DNA of 64,000 nucleotides from Pedobacter sp. BMA. Its GTDB lineage: Bacteria; Bacteroidota; Bacteroidia; Sphingobacteriales; Sphingobacteriaceae. Of this stretch, positions 43,248-52,732 are shown piece after piece. Made by a program: the position numbers and the translations under genes. The DNA lies in the NCBI RefSeq assembly GCF_001027745.1, contig NZ_LECU01000011.1, positions 1 through 64,000 of the forward strand, written 5' to 3'. The notes under the pieces are model-generated. The model did not search any database. It saw nothing but the letters and a program-made list of their open reading frames with translations, and was not told the DNA's origin. Every line of letters begins with the position of its first letter. Positions within the stretch are counted from its first letter, which is position 1.

Positions 43248-43280
43248 GAAAAAGGGATAAAGCCTGAAAGACTTTACCCC
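43248..43280 (-). terminator. Terminator of the gal operon
   Basis: On the minus strand GGGGTAAAG pairs with CTTTATCCC around a 9-nt loop and is followed by TTTTTC, 30 bp after the symporter stop. Confidence 0.65.
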
Positions 43281-43309
43281 TAACTAATCATTTATTTTAC
43301 AAATATTTC

Positions 43310-44986
43310 TTACCAGTAAACACTATAAAGTGCTACGATTAAACCTAACACAAGCAACGCACCCACTGCAAATGCACTCGAGGTTTTAAACATCTTAATA
43401 TCAATTTCAAGTCCTTTTGCCTCTGCTTCCGCCTTATTTGATAAACTGCTAATGATGATCATTCCCAAAATACAGAATACAAACACGAAACCCATTCTAT
43501 CTAAAAACGGTATCTCATATACACCGGAAGCAGTTTTCACACTGAATCCCATTCCAGAAAGCCACGATAAATCGGTAAGACCTGGCAATACCTTTAGTAC
43601 AATCGACAATAAGAATCCACCAATGGTTGCAAATAATGCTGCCGCAGAGGTTGTCCTTTTCCAGAAAAAACCTAAAATAAACATGGCAAAAATACCCGGA
43701 GAAACGAAACCTGTGTATTCCTGAATGTATTGGAAACCACCTTTCTTGTCGATACCCAAATGTGGTGCAATCAACACACCTAAAATCATGGCTACAACAA
43801 TAGATACCTTCCCTGTGTTAACCAGATTTTTCTCAGTAGCATCTACCTTAAGCACTTTTTTATAGATATCTAAAGTGAAAATGGTAGCAATACTATTTGC
43901 TTTACCAGCTAAAGATGCCACAACAGCAGCAGTTAAAGCTGCAAATGACAATCCTTTCAATCCGGCCGGAAGTAAATTCAAGAGCACCGGATAAGCACGA
44001 TCTGGATTTACCGTACCGTCCTGAAGCATCTCCGTTTGAAAAGCACCATCCTTATACAATACATAAGCAGCGATACCAGGCAACACCACTATAATTGGCA
44101 TTAATAGTTTTAATAATGCAGCAAACAATAAGCCGCCTCGGGCAGTCTCTAAGTTAGCACCTAAAGCACGTTGAGTAATATACTGGTTACAGCCAAAGTA
44201 ATTCAGGTTAACAATCCACATCCCTCCTATCAACACACTTAAACCAGGTAAGTCGATATAGTTTTCATTGTCTGGCTTAAATATCATGTGAAAATGCTCG
44301 GAAGCTTTAGTAGTCATTAAGCTATACCCTTCCAAAATCCCCGAAGTGCCATAATGTGTTGACACTAAATTTAAAGCTAAATAAGTAGTGGCAAGACCAC
44401 CAAGTATTAAAAAGAATACCTGTATAACGTCAGTGTAACCTATTACCTTCATCCCCCCAAGGGTAATAATGATAGCAAAAACGGCAATGGCATACATACA
44501 GAATTCCAGATTGAATCCTGAAATACTACTTACTGCCAGGGCACCTAAGTATAGGATGGAGGTTAAATTCACCACTACATAAAGTAATAGCCAAAACACC
44601 GCCATAATCATAGCTACAGTGCCATTATAACGTTCGTGGAGGAACTGCGGCATAGTTGCAATTTTATTCTTCAGGTAAACCGGCATAAAAAATACAGCTA
44701 CCACGAGCAAGGTAACTGCCCCCATCCATTCGTAAGATGCGATGGCCAAACCCATTTTAAAACCCGAGCCGCTCATGCCGATAAACTGCTCAGCAGATAT
44801 GTTCGATGCGATAAGTGATGCCCCGATCGCCCACCATGTTAAAGATCCTTCAGCTAAAAAATAATCTTTAGAACCTGTAGATTCTGATTTCTTTTTGTTG
44901 TAGATGTAAAGTCCGTAAGCGCCCACAATGATGAAATACACTGCAAAAACAATGTAATCCTTAGTGTCCAAGATGTTTTCTTTCAT
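43310..44986 (-). CDS. Sodium:solute symporter, SGLT-type (probably galactose)
   Basis: The 558-residue protein has about 14 membrane segments and the SSS-family motifs ASNISAEQFIGMSGSGFKMGLAIASYEWMGA, GMKVIGYTDVIQVFFL, and LPAGLKGLSFAALTAAVVASLAGKANSIATIFTLDIYKK. This is the vSGLT-like branch, which couples sodium to galactose or glucose. It is the third gene of the galT-galK operon, 29 bp after galK, so galactose is the likely substrate. Confidence in family is high; the substrate is inferred. Confidence 0.88.
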   Translation of the reverse strand: MKENILDTKDYIVFAVYFIIVGAYGLYIYNKKKSESTGSKDYFLAEGSLTWWAIGASLIASNISAEQFIGMSGSGFKMGLAIASYEWMGAVTLLVVAVFFMPVYLKNKIATMPQFLHERYNGTVAMIMAVFWLLLYVVVNLTSILYLGALAVSSISGFNLEFCMYAIAVFAIIITLGGMKVIGYTDVIQVFFLILGGLATTYLALNLVSTHYGTSGILEGYSLMTTKASEHFHMIFKPDNENYIDLPGLSVLIGGMWIVNLNYFGCNQYITQRALGANLETARGGLLFAALLKLLMPIIVVLPGIAAYVLYKDGAFQTEMLQDGTVNPDRAYPVLLNLLPAGLKGLSFAALTAAVVASLAGKANSIATIFTLDIYKKVLKVDATEKNLVNTGKVSIVVAMILGVLIAPHLGIDKKGGFQYIQEYTGFVSPGIFAMFILGFFWKRTTSAAALFATIGGFLLSIVLKVLPGLTDLSWLSGMGFSVKTASGVYEIPFLDRMGFVFVFCILGMIIISSLSNKAEAEAKGLEIDIKMFKTSSAFAVGALLVLGLIVALYSVYW

Positions 44987-45015
44987 TTTATTTATTTGGT
45001 TATTTTTATTTATTT

Positions 45016-46167
45016 CTAGCTAATTACACTAGTTCCCTGATCTGTCGTAACTACATATGCTGCAAGGCTGAGACCGAATTTCTCTTCATATCTGGAGCTG
45101 AGGTTTTCAATCAGATCATCAATCTTTTCATCCCTAACGATGTTAATGGTACAGCCTCCAAAACCGCCACCCATCATTCTGGCCCCCAAAACATAATCAA
45201 GCTCTTTTACCGAATCAACAAGAAAATCGAGCTCGGCACAGCTCACTTCGTAATCAACACTCAATCCGTGATGGGTTTGATACATCAGCTGACCAAGGCC
45301 ATCAAGGTTGCCATTCTTAAGTTGCTCTGCAGCGGTAAGCAAGCGTTCAATCTCTTCAATCACGAAACGGCACTTATTGTAAACATCCAGGTCTTTGGGT
45401 TTCACATATTGTTCCAGCATGGCTAAATCAACGTCGCGCAGGCTGTTTACACTTGGGTAGGCTTCTTTTACCCATGCCACCCCCTGCTCGCATGAGGCTC
45501 TTCTTTTATTATAGGCCGAATCGGCTAAAGAGTGCTTAACGTTAGTGTTCAATAATACCAACTTATATCCATCCAGTTTTAAAGGAATATAAATGTATTT
45601 CATCGAACGGCAATCGAGCATAACCGCATGGTCTTTCTTTCCAAACACCGAAGCAAACTGATCCATTATCCCACAGTTTACACCTGCAAACGTATGCTCA
45701 GCCTTTTGCCCGATAAGGGCGATATCCATTTTCGGAATTTCCAGATTGAACAATTGATCAAGTGCATAACCTGTAGCACATTCCACTGCGGCCGATGAAG
45801 ATAAACCGGCTCCTAATGGCACATTTCCATCAATATAGAAGTTGAAGCCTCCAAGACTGTAACCTCTTTTTTGGATTTGATCCGCAACACCAAGAATGTA
45901 ATTAGCCCAATCGTTTTCAGATTTTTTCAGATCCTTAATTGATGAAACATCAAGCTGCTGATAGCCCTCAGAGAAGAGGTGAACTTCATGATCATCCCGC
46001 TTAGAAATCCCTACATAAATGGCCTTATCTATGGCTGCTGGCATTACAAAACCCTCGTTGTAATCAGTGTGTTCTCCGATAATGTTAATTCTGCCAGGAG
46101 AACGTACTATTAATGGATCAGCATTAAAAATGCCTTTAAATATAGATTTAAGATTTTCCAAATTCAT
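45016..46167 (-). CDS. galK: Galactokinase
   Basis: The 383-residue protein has the galactokinase signature PGRINIIGEHTDYNEGFVMPAAI near residues 25-47, the GHMP kinase motif VPLGAGLSSSAAVE, and GARMMGGGFGGCTINIV near the end. It phosphorylates galactose to galactose-1-phosphate in the Leloir pathway. It lies 11 bp after galT and 29 bp before the symporter in an operon. galE and aldose 1-epimerase are not in this window. Confidence 0.96.
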   Translation of the reverse strand: MNLENLKSIFKGIFNADPLIVRSPGRINIIGEHTDYNEGFVMPAAIDKAIYVGISKRDDHEVHLFSEGYQQLDVSSIKDLKKSENDWANYILGVADQIQKRGYSLGGFNFYIDGNVPLGAGLSSSAAVECATGYALDQLFNLEIPKMDIALIGQKAEHTFAGVNCGIMDQFASVFGKKDHAVMLDCRSMKYIYIPLKLDGYKLVLLNTNVKHSLADSAYNKRRASCEQGVAWVKEAYPSVNSLRDVDLAMLEQYVKPKDLDVYNKCRFVIEEIERLLTAAEQLKNGNLDGLGQLMYQTHHGLSVDYEVSCAELDFLVDSVKELDYVLGARMMGGGFGGCTINIVRDEKIDDLIENLSSRYEEKFGLSLAAYVVTTDQGTSVIS

Positions 46168-46178
46168 ATTTGAAATAT

Positions 46179-47240
46179 TTAGTTTTCAGCTTTGCTGGTT
46201 TTATAATGAACTGTTGACATTTCTCTTAGTCGGTTTGCAGCAAATTCAGGTGTAATATCACGCTGAGGGTTTGCCAGCATCTCATAACCCACCATAAATT
46301 TCTTCACACTTGCTGAGCGTAAAAGTGGTGGATAGAAATGCATATGCCAGTGCCATTCAGGGTAGTCGCCATTATTTACGGGCGCCTGATGCATACCGGC
46401 TGAATAAGGAAATGAGGCTTCGAATAAATTATCGTACTTAGTAGTCACCACTTTGATGGTTTCGGCCAACGCTCTCTTTTCAGCATTGGTAAAGAGTTTA
46501 ATGCTATTGATATGGCGTTTGCTCACAATCATCACCTCGTATGGCCAAACTGCCCAAAATGGAACGAGCGCAACGAAATGATCATTCTCAAATACAATAC
46601 GTTCCGATTTTTTAAGCTCCAGTTTCAAATAATCCCCTAACAAACTTCTGCGGTGAACGGCAAAATGTGTTTTCTGACGACCAGTCTCCTTCACAATTTC
46701 CAATGGGATATCGCTTTGCGACCATATTTGACCATGTGGATGCGGATTGCTGCAACCCATAATCTCACCCTTGTTTTCAAAAATCTGAATATATTTAATC
46801 CACTCCTGCTCTGCAAGCTTATTGAATTCATTCTGCCACACTTCAACAACTGCCGTAATCCCCTCAGCACTCATTTCAGGTAAGGTTAGGTTATGCTTCG
46901 GACTGAAACTGATCACCCTGCATATACCTTTCTGGTTGTTGGCAACCAAAAGGTTATCTTCATTTAGTCCACCATCAGGCGTATCAGATAGCAATGCTGC
47001 GAAATCGTTGTTAAAAACAAAACTTTCCTTATAATCGGGATTGGTATCCCCATCAGCCCTGCCATTTCCCGGACATAAGTAGCATTTTGGGTCATATTCC
47101 GGACGGTTGTCTGGTGTTAAATCCTCAACTTTTCCTTGCCAGGGCCTTTTAGTGCGGTGTGGTGAAACCAAAACCCATTCGCCTGTTAAAATATTTAAAC
47201 GGGTATGCGGATTGTTGTCTAATTCAAATGTAGAATTCAT
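46179..47240 (-). CDS. galT: Galactose-1-phosphate uridylyltransferase
   Basis: The 353-residue protein has the zinc-binding CYLCPGN site near residue 58, the active-site HPH in CSNPHPHGQIWS, and PEWHWHMHFYPPLLRSASVKKFMVGYE. It exchanges UMP between UDP-glucose and galactose-1-phosphate. It starts the galT-galK-symporter operon. The palindrome at 47304-47346 lies 64 bp before its ATG, a suitable place for a repressor. Confidence 0.96.
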   Translation of the reverse strand: MNSTFELDNNPHTRLNILTGEWVLVSPHRTKRPWQGKVEDLTPDNRPEYDPKCYLCPGNGRADGDTNPDYKESFVFNNDFAALLSDTPDGGLNEDNLLVANNQKGICRVISFSPKHNLTLPEMSAEGITAVVEVWQNEFNKLAEQEWIKYIQIFENKGEIMGCSNPHPHGQIWSQSDIPLEIVKETGRQKTHFAVHRRSLLGDYLKLELKKSERIVFENDHFVALVPFWAVWPYEVMIVSKRHINSIKLFTNAEKRALAETIKVVTTKYDNLFEASFPYSAGMHQAPVNNGDYPEWHWHMHFYPPLLRSASVKKFMVGYEMLANPQRDITPEFAANRLREMSTVHYKTSKAEN

Positions 47241-47303
47241 ATTGTGTTTGTGCTGTCAGAATTTAGCCTCTTTTTTGGTTAAAATATCTATGGCGCAAAT
47301 TAT

Positions 47304-47346
47304 AAAATTATTATTAATTGTCAAGCAGACATTTAATAATAATTTT
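47304..47346. promoter_or_regulatory. Long palindrome, likely operator of the Nudix-type regulator
   Basis: AAAATTATTATTAATTGTC (47304-47322), a 5-nt centre AAGCA, and GACATTTAATAATAATTTT (47328-47346) form an inverted repeat with 18 of 19 matches. It lies midway between the galT start (47240) and the regulator start (47398). On the plus strand TATATTCG at 47347-47354, a near -7 match, follows directly; on the other side TATAATTTG-like sequence faces galT. A hairpin in RNA is possible, but the centre and site favour a protein-binding operator. Confidence 0.7.
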
Positions 47347-47397
47347 TATATTCGTAAAAAAATGAACATCTTAAAGCTTTCAAAATAGTATTGTTAA

Positions 47398-48096
47398 ATG
47401 AAAGAGTATTCTAAGCAGCCACATTACCTTGTTGCTGTAGATTGCATTGTATTTGGATTTGATGGCGAACACCTGAAAATTCTATTGGTAAAAAGGGGGC
47501 TTGAACCTGAAATAAACAAATGGAGTTTAATGGGCGGATTTCTCGGGCCAGATGAAACTCCAGACGATGCGGCCAATAGGGTACTTAAAAAAACCACAGG
47601 TTTGGAAGGTGTTTATCTGGAACAGCTCCAGGTTTATGGAGCGCCAGACCGGGATCCAATCGAACGTACACTTTCAGTGGGCTACTTCGCACTGATTGAT
47701 ATTCATAAATATGAAGCGCAGCTGAACAATGACCATAAAGCGGAATGGTTTCTGATCAACGATCGTCCTAAACTAATTTTCGATCACGAACAGATGGTTT
47801 CCGATGCCCGTAAAAAACTCAGATACAAAGCCGCTCAACACCCTATCCTATTCGAAATGCTACCCAAAAAGTTTACTATTCCACAGCTTCATATCCTTTT
47901 TGAAGAAGTAAACGATACCAAAATAGATACCCGAAATTTTAGTCGAAAAATTACGTCCACAGGCTTGCTCATCAAATTAGATGAAAAAGATAAAACAGGA
48001 TCAAAAAAGGGGGCTTACTATTTTAAGCTTGATAAAAAGAAATATGCAGCGAATGCCCAGGCATATTTAAGCTTAATTCCAAACGCAAAGACTTAA
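47398..48096 (+). CDS. Nudix-type transcriptional regulator (NrtR/AraR-like)
   Basis: The 232-residue protein has an N-terminal Nudix domain (VAVDCIVFGFDGEHLKILLVKRG, WSLMGGFLGPDETPDDAANRVL) and a C-terminal winged-helix-like domain (IPQLHILFEEVNDTKIDTRNFSRKITSTGLLI). The Nudix box is degenerate: REUxEExGU reads RVLKKTTGL (61-69), so the catalytic glutamates are lost and the domain probably senses a ligand. Nudix-related regulators such as NrtR and Bacteroides AraR have this build. Divergent from galT-galK-symporter with a palindrome between them, it probably controls galactose use; this is inference. Confidence 0.85.
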   Translation: MKEYSKQPHYLVAVDCIVFGFDGEHLKILLVKRGLEPEINKWSLMGGFLGPDETPDDAANRVLKKTTGLEGVYLEQLQVYGAPDRDPIERTLSVGYFALIDIHKYEAQLNNDHKAEWFLINDRPKLIFDHEQMVSDARKKLRYKAAQHPILFEMLPKKFTIPQLHILFEEVNDTKIDTRNFSRKITSTGLLIKLDEKDKTGSKKGAYYFKLDKKKYAANAQAYLSLIPNAKT

Positions 48097-48108
48097 AAAA
48101 ATCTATAT

Positions 48109-48128
48109 AAATAGCATTCATGCTATTT
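48109..48128. terminator. Hairpin after the regulator gene
   Basis: AAATAGCAT (48109-48117) pairs perfectly with ATGCTATTT (48120-48128); the following T-run is weak. It may be a terminator. Confidence 0.45.
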
Positions 48129-48233
48129 AGAATCGATCTAAAATAAGACCAATCCCTGACAATACTGTAATAAATTTAGTTTTATAACAACTATCTTCGT
48201 CGTTGTTGGTTAATATCACTTACTATCAAAATC

Positions 48234-50321
48234 ATGACGAAGAACATCTTTATAGCATCAGCAGAACCCTATACCGGAAAATCGGTTATTGCGTTTGGGA
48301 TGATCAATATGCTTCTGGCTAAAACCCAGAAGGTTGGTTATTTCAAACCTATTATCGCACAGGAAGATCCAAATCAAAAGGATGAGCACGTTCAGGCTAT
48401 GCTCGATTACTTCTCACTTCCCTTACCTTATGAAGATGCATTTGCCTTCACCCGTCAGGATATGTTGCACCAGTCAGAAGATAGTGGCAGCATTATTAAT
48501 ACCATCATCAGTAAATACAAAAAGCTGGAAGATAACTATGACTTCACTGTTATCGAGGGAAGCGACTTTTTAGGTGAAGGCAGCGCCTTTGAGTTTGAAT
48601 CAAACGCATTAATGGCCAAAAACCTGGGGGCACCTGTTTTAATTGTGGTATCTGGGAAAAATAAAACTGCCAGCCAGCTGTTTAAATCTGCTATTAATAT
48701 TTACCGTAATTTCTTACTTAGAGACGTGCAGGTATTGGGTGTAGTAGCCAACATGGTTAACCCTGAAGAAGCAGAAAGAATTAAACAAGCACTCACCAAC
48801 CAGCTACCACCAGAATTGCTAATTGCAGTGATTCCTATAGAAAGCGGACTTCAAAGTCCGACCATGAAAGAAATTGCTACCGCGCTGGATGCTGACATTC
48901 TTTTTGGTGCCGATTTGCTCGATAACCAGGTAGATAACTTTGTTACTGGCGCAATGATGTTGCCAAACTTTTTAAGGCACATTAAAGATAACCTGCTTAT
49001 TGTAACCCCAGGCGATCGTGGCGACATTATTATTGGATCCCTGCAGGCCAACCTATCAGCCAATTATCCAAAAATTGCCGGGATTGTACTCACTGCAGGA
49101 AGTTTACCGGATGAACCCATGATTAAACTGATTGAAGGTCTGCAAACCATCATTCCGATTATTTCCGTGCAGAAGGGTACATTTGAAACCACAACAACCA
49201 TTGGTAGTATTCATTCGAAAATCACCATTGATAATAAAAAGAAGATTGAGTTGGCCATAGATATTTTCGAGAGGCATGTCGACCTTAAAGCGCTCGATGA
49301 TAAAATAATCACCTTCAGTTATCAGGGCATTACCCCTCATATGTTCCAGTATCAGCTGGTCAAATGGGCTAAGCGGGAGAAAAAGCATATTGTTTTACCC
49401 GAAGGAAACGACGACCGCATTTTAAAGGCAACAGAAAAACTGATCGCTCAGGACATTGTAGACATTACCCTGCTGGGTGATCCGCTTGAAATTGGTAACT
49501 CCATCAAGCGACTGGGCTTAAACCTCGATATCAACGCCATTCAGATTCATCAACCTACCCATTCGCCACACTATGATCAATATGTTGAAACGCTATACGA
49601 ATTGCGCAAAGCAAAAAATGTAAACATGGAAATGGCCACAGATATGATGACCGATGTTTCATATTTCGGTACCATGATGGTTTACAAAGGGGATGCCGAC
49701 GGAATGGTTTCCGGAGCGGTGCACACAACTCAACATACCATCAGGCCGGCCCTGCAATTTGTAAAAACCAAGCCAGGTGTATCTGTTGTATCATCGATCT
49801 TTTTTATGTGCCTCCCTGAACGGGTAGCCATATTCGGCGACTGCGCTGTAAATCCGAATCCAACAGCCCAGCAACTCGCAGAAATTGCCATTTCATCTGC
49901 AGAAAGTAGTGCCCGGTTCGGAATAGAGCCCCGGATTGCCATGCTCTCCTACTCTTCAGGTACGTCCGGAGAAGGTGAGGATGTAGAAAGGGTTCGCGAA
50001 GCCACAGCAATTGTGCGCGAGCGTTTCCCGGAGTTAAAAATTGAAGGCCCTATACAGTATGATGCCGCTGTAGATCCCGCAATTGGCCGTCAGAAACTAC
50101 CCGATTCTGAAGTTGCCGGCCGCGCCAGTGTTTTAATATTTCCCGATCTAAATACCGGAAATAACACTTACAAAGCCGTTCAAAGGGAAACAGGTGCATT
50201 AGCCATTGGCCCTATGCTACAAGGATTGAACAAACCCATCAACGATTTAAGCCGCGGCTGTACAGTCGACGATATATTTAACACGGTTGTCATTACAGCC
50301 ATTCAATGTCAGGAAATCTAA
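48234..50321 (+). CDS. pta: Phosphate acetyltransferase
   Basis: The 695-residue protein has an N-terminal P-loop region (FIASAEPYTGKSVIAFGMINML), a central DRTGG domain around 215-325, and a C-terminal catalytic PTA domain from about 375 (HIVLPEGNDDRILKATEKL, SYFGTMMVYKGDADGMVSGAVHTTQHTIRPA, GPIQYDAAVDPAIGRQKLPDSEVAGRASVLIFPDLNTGN). It interconverts acetyl-CoA and acetyl phosphate. The long three-domain form is like that of E. coli. It is 3 bp before ackA. A TATCTTCG near-match to a -7 element lies at 48192-48199. Confidence 0.96.
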   Translation: MTKNIFIASAEPYTGKSVIAFGMINMLLAKTQKVGYFKPIIAQEDPNQKDEHVQAMLDYFSLPLPYEDAFAFTRQDMLHQSEDSGSIINTIISKYKKLEDNYDFTVIEGSDFLGEGSAFEFESNALMAKNLGAPVLIVVSGKNKTASQLFKSAINIYRNFLLRDVQVLGVVANMVNPEEAERIKQALTNQLPPELLIAVIPIESGLQSPTMKEIATALDADILFGADLLDNQVDNFVTGAMMLPNFLRHIKDNLLIVTPGDRGDIIIGSLQANLSANYPKIAGIVLTAGSLPDEPMIKLIEGLQTIIPIISVQKGTFETTTTIGSIHSKITIDNKKKIELAIDIFERHVDLKALDDKIITFSYQGITPHMFQYQLVKWAKREKKHIVLPEGNDDRILKATEKLIAQDIVDITLLGDPLEIGNSIKRLGLNLDINAIQIHQPTHSPHYDQYVETLYELRKAKNVNMEMATDMMTDVSYFGTMMVYKGDADGMVSGAVHTTQHTIRPALQFVKTKPGVSVVSSIFFMCLPERVAIFGDCAVNPNPTAQQLAEIAISSAESSARFGIEPRIAMLSYSSGTSGEGEDVERVREATAIVRERFPELKIEGPIQYDAAVDPAIGRQKLPDSEVAGRASVLIFPDLNTGNNTYKAVQRETGALAIGPMLQGLNKPINDLSRGCTVDDIFNTVVITAIQCQEI

Positions 50322-50324
50322 TAA

Positions 50325-51524
50325 ATGAATATTTTAGTCATCAACTCTGGAAGTAGTTCCCTCAAATACCAGCTCTTCAATATGCCCAACCCATCACCGG
50401 TTTGTAGCGGATTGGTAGAACGGATTGGCATTGAGGGTTCCTATATCAAACATACCGTATTCAACGGAGGTAAAAAGTCAGTAAACGAAAAGTCTGGCTT
50501 TATCAGCGATCATAACGAAGCCCTTAGCCAGGTTTTATTCATGCTCATCGAGGGGGATCAGTCGGTAATTAGTAGTTCAGATGATATTGCTGCCGTAGGT
50601 CACCGTGTAGTGCATGGTGGTGAACACTTTTCAGGGCCTACCTTAATTACAGCAGAAGTTAAGTCATTAATCAGAAAATTATTTTCCCTTGCACCTTTGC
50701 ATAATCCTGTGAATTTAACCTGTATTGAAGTTGCTGAACAAACCTTTCCAAAAGCTAAACAGATAGCTGTTTTTGATACTGCTTTTCACCAGACCATTCC
50801 GGTTGAAGCCTTCAGATATGCTATCCCTGAGAAATATTATAAGGAAGATGGGATTCGCGTTTATGGCTTTCATGGTACCAGCCATAAGTATGTTAGTGAA
50901 CAAGCTATCAATTGGCTGGATAAAAAAGAGGCTAAAATCATCAGTATTCATTTAGGAAACGGATGCAGTATGACAGCAATCAGAAACGGAAAATCAATTG
51001 ACACCAGCATGGGCTTTGGCCCTTTAAGCGGACTGGTAATGGGTACCAGATCGGGCGACATCGATCCTTCGGTAATATTTCACCTGATTGAACATGCCGG
51101 ATATACCCATGCACAGTTGAGTGCATTGTTTAACAAACAGTCGGGATTACTCGGCGTTGGTGGTTCAAGCGACATGCGCGACATCAGGAAGCTAGCTGCT
51201 GAAGGTAATGAAGGAGCTATTCTGGCTTTAGCACTTTATGCCTACCGCATTAAGAAATTTATTGGTACCTATACCGCTATCCTTAATGGTGTAGATGCAT
51301 TGATTTTTACTGCCGGTGTTGGCGAAAATGATAAAGCCATGCGCGAAGCCGCTTGCGGCGAATTGGATTATCTGGGGATTGAGCTTGACGTAGCAAAGAA
51401 CAATAGCTACTCAGGCGGCATTATGGATGTAAGCTCATTAGGTTCAAAAGCAAAAATCCTGGTTGTTCCTACTAATGAAGAATATGAAATTGCTCACCAA
51501 AGCTATAAATTACTGGCTGAATAA
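50325..51524 (+). CDS. ackA: Acetate kinase
   Basis: The 399-residue protein has NILVINSGSSSLKYQLF at the start, VGHRVVHGGEHF, VFDTAFHQTIP, YGFHGTSHKYVS and GFGPLSGLVMGTRSGDIDPSV, all acetate kinase signatures. It makes ATP and acetate from acetyl phosphate and pairs with Pta in overflow metabolism. It follows pta after 3 bp in a clear two-gene operon. A weak, imperfect stem lies in the 86-bp gap to the convergent oxidoreductase gene. Confidence 0.97.
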   Translation: MNILVINSGSSSLKYQLFNMPNPSPVCSGLVERIGIEGSYIKHTVFNGGKKSVNEKSGFISDHNEALSQVLFMLIEGDQSVISSSDDIAAVGHRVVHGGEHFSGPTLITAEVKSLIRKLFSLAPLHNPVNLTCIEVAEQTFPKAKQIAVFDTAFHQTIPVEAFRYAIPEKYYKEDGIRVYGFHGTSHKYVSEQAINWLDKKEAKIISIHLGNGCSMTAIRNGKSIDTSMGFGPLSGLVMGTRSGDIDPSVIFHLIEHAGYTHAQLSALFNKQSGLLGVGGSSDMRDIRKLAAEGNEGAILALALYAYRIKKFIGTYTAILNGVDALIFTAGVGENDKAMREAACGELDYLGIELDVAKNNSYSGGIMDVSSLGSKAKILVVPTNEEYEIAHQSYKLLAE

Positions 51525-51610
51525 ATATTTTAATTTTTGCCGCAGTCTCCCAATATCTGTGAATCTGGGGCTATTTTTTTTGACATCTTCCAGGCTTTCG
51601 CAGGCACTCT

Positions 51611-52582
51611 TTACCTACCATCCAACAGAATCATGGATAGCACTCCATCTTCCGGTGGACATGGATTGGGGCCTTGCTCCAGAAAATAATTTACCACTTT
51701 TTCGATCATGGGTTGCTCAACATGAGGAATAGAATCGAATACAATATTTTCTTTTTTTTCACGAACAGATACGGTAACGGTATTCCCGAATATGGAAAAA
51801 CTGATTTTTCCTTGTGAACCATAGATTTCGCAAACATCATTTTGATCTGCAGCTGCCACAGTAAAACACCAGGTTCCATTGAATACCACACCATTTTTAA
51901 ATTTAATTTGCCGGGTTACAAAATCATCCGCAGCAGATAAACGGGCCTGATTGAGTTCCAATCCACTAAACGACTCGATTTCCCCAAAGAAATAATACAT
52001 TAGGTCTAGCTGATGTGGTGCAAGATCATGAAAAAGTCCGCCACCTGAAACCTCAGGATTTCTTCGCCAGTCTTCATCGCTTTTGGCAATCAGTTCATTA
52101 GTGGAGCTTTGATACATTTCCAGTTTTACAAAACGGATATCGCCTATTACAGCTTCATCAATAAGTTTTTTTATTTTTAGAAACATGGGTTGCGCCCGCC
52201 TGTAATGTGCGATGGTAAGCTTGATGCCGCTTCCATTTGCGGCTTCTGTCATTCGCTTTGCAGATTCTGCATTAAGCGTCATTGGCTTTTCCACGTAAAC
52301 CGGTTTTCCAGACGCAATCGCTTTTAAAGTATATTCTTCATGACTTCCTGGAGGCGTTGCAATGTAAATGGCATTTACTTCAGTATCATTAATCAGATCA
52401 TCTGCATTAATATACCATGTCGGCACACCATGACGTTTAGCATAATCTTCCGCCTTTGCGGCATCTCTCCGCATCACTGCCACTAAGGAAGAATTTTTTA
52501 TTTTATTGAAAGCGGGACCACTTTTAACTTCGGTCACATCGCCACAACCAATAATGCCCCACTTTATTTCTTTTAAACTCAT
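51611..52582 (-). CDS. Gfo/Idh/MocA-family oxidoreductase
   Basis: The 323-residue protein has the NAD-binding WGIIGCGDVTEVKSGPAF motif, IYIATPPGSHEEYTLKAIASGKPVYVEKPMTLNAESAKRM with the EKP catalytic lysine, and VSGGGLFHDLAPHQLDLMYYFFGE near 175-200. These enzymes oxidise or reduce sugars and inositols using NAD(P). The substrate is unknown. It lies downstream of a dispersed palindrome and convergent with ackA. Confidence 0.9.
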   Translation of the reverse strand: MSLKEIKWGIIGCGDVTEVKSGPAFNKIKNSSLVAVMRRDAAKAEDYAKRHGVPTWYINADDLINDTEVNAIYIATPPGSHEEYTLKAIASGKPVYVEKPMTLNAESAKRMTEAANGSGIKLTIAHYRRAQPMFLKIKKLIDEAVIGDIRFVKLEMYQSSTNELIAKSDEDWRRNPEVSGGGLFHDLAPHQLDLMYYFFGEIESFSGLELNQARLSAADDFVTRQIKFKNGVVFNGTWCFTVAAADQNDVCEIYGSQGKISFSIFGNTVTVSVREKKENIVFDSIPHVEQPMIEKVVNYFLEQGPNPCPPEDGVLSMILLDGR

Positions 52583-52635
52583 AAAGGCAAGTTAATAAAT
52601 GAAAGCCGCAGATTCATTGTACTGCAAATAAAATA

Positions 52636-52697
52636 GCCACTGAAACACAGAAACCACGAAAAACTAACAAACTCCGTGTATTCTGTGCTTCCGTGGC
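52636..52697. repeat. Dispersed palindromic repeat
   Basis: A 23-bp arm at 52636-52658 (GCCACTGAAACACAGAAACC...) pairs with one at 52675-52697 in 19 of 23 positions around a 16-nt centre. The CACAGAAACCACGA / CGTGTATTCTGTGCTTCCGTGG wording resembles repeats often seen between genes in Bacteroidota, although I cannot search for other copies. It is between the oxidoreductase and the thioredoxin-fold gene. Confidence 0.6.
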
Positions 52698-52732
52698 TAA
52701 CCTAATTTGTGGATCACCAGCGATCAATTTAG

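Noticed and set aside
51525..51610. Imperfect stem between ackA and the oxidoreductase gene as a terminator
   Set aside because: The stem has too many mismatches for a confident call, although T-runs on both sides make it possible.
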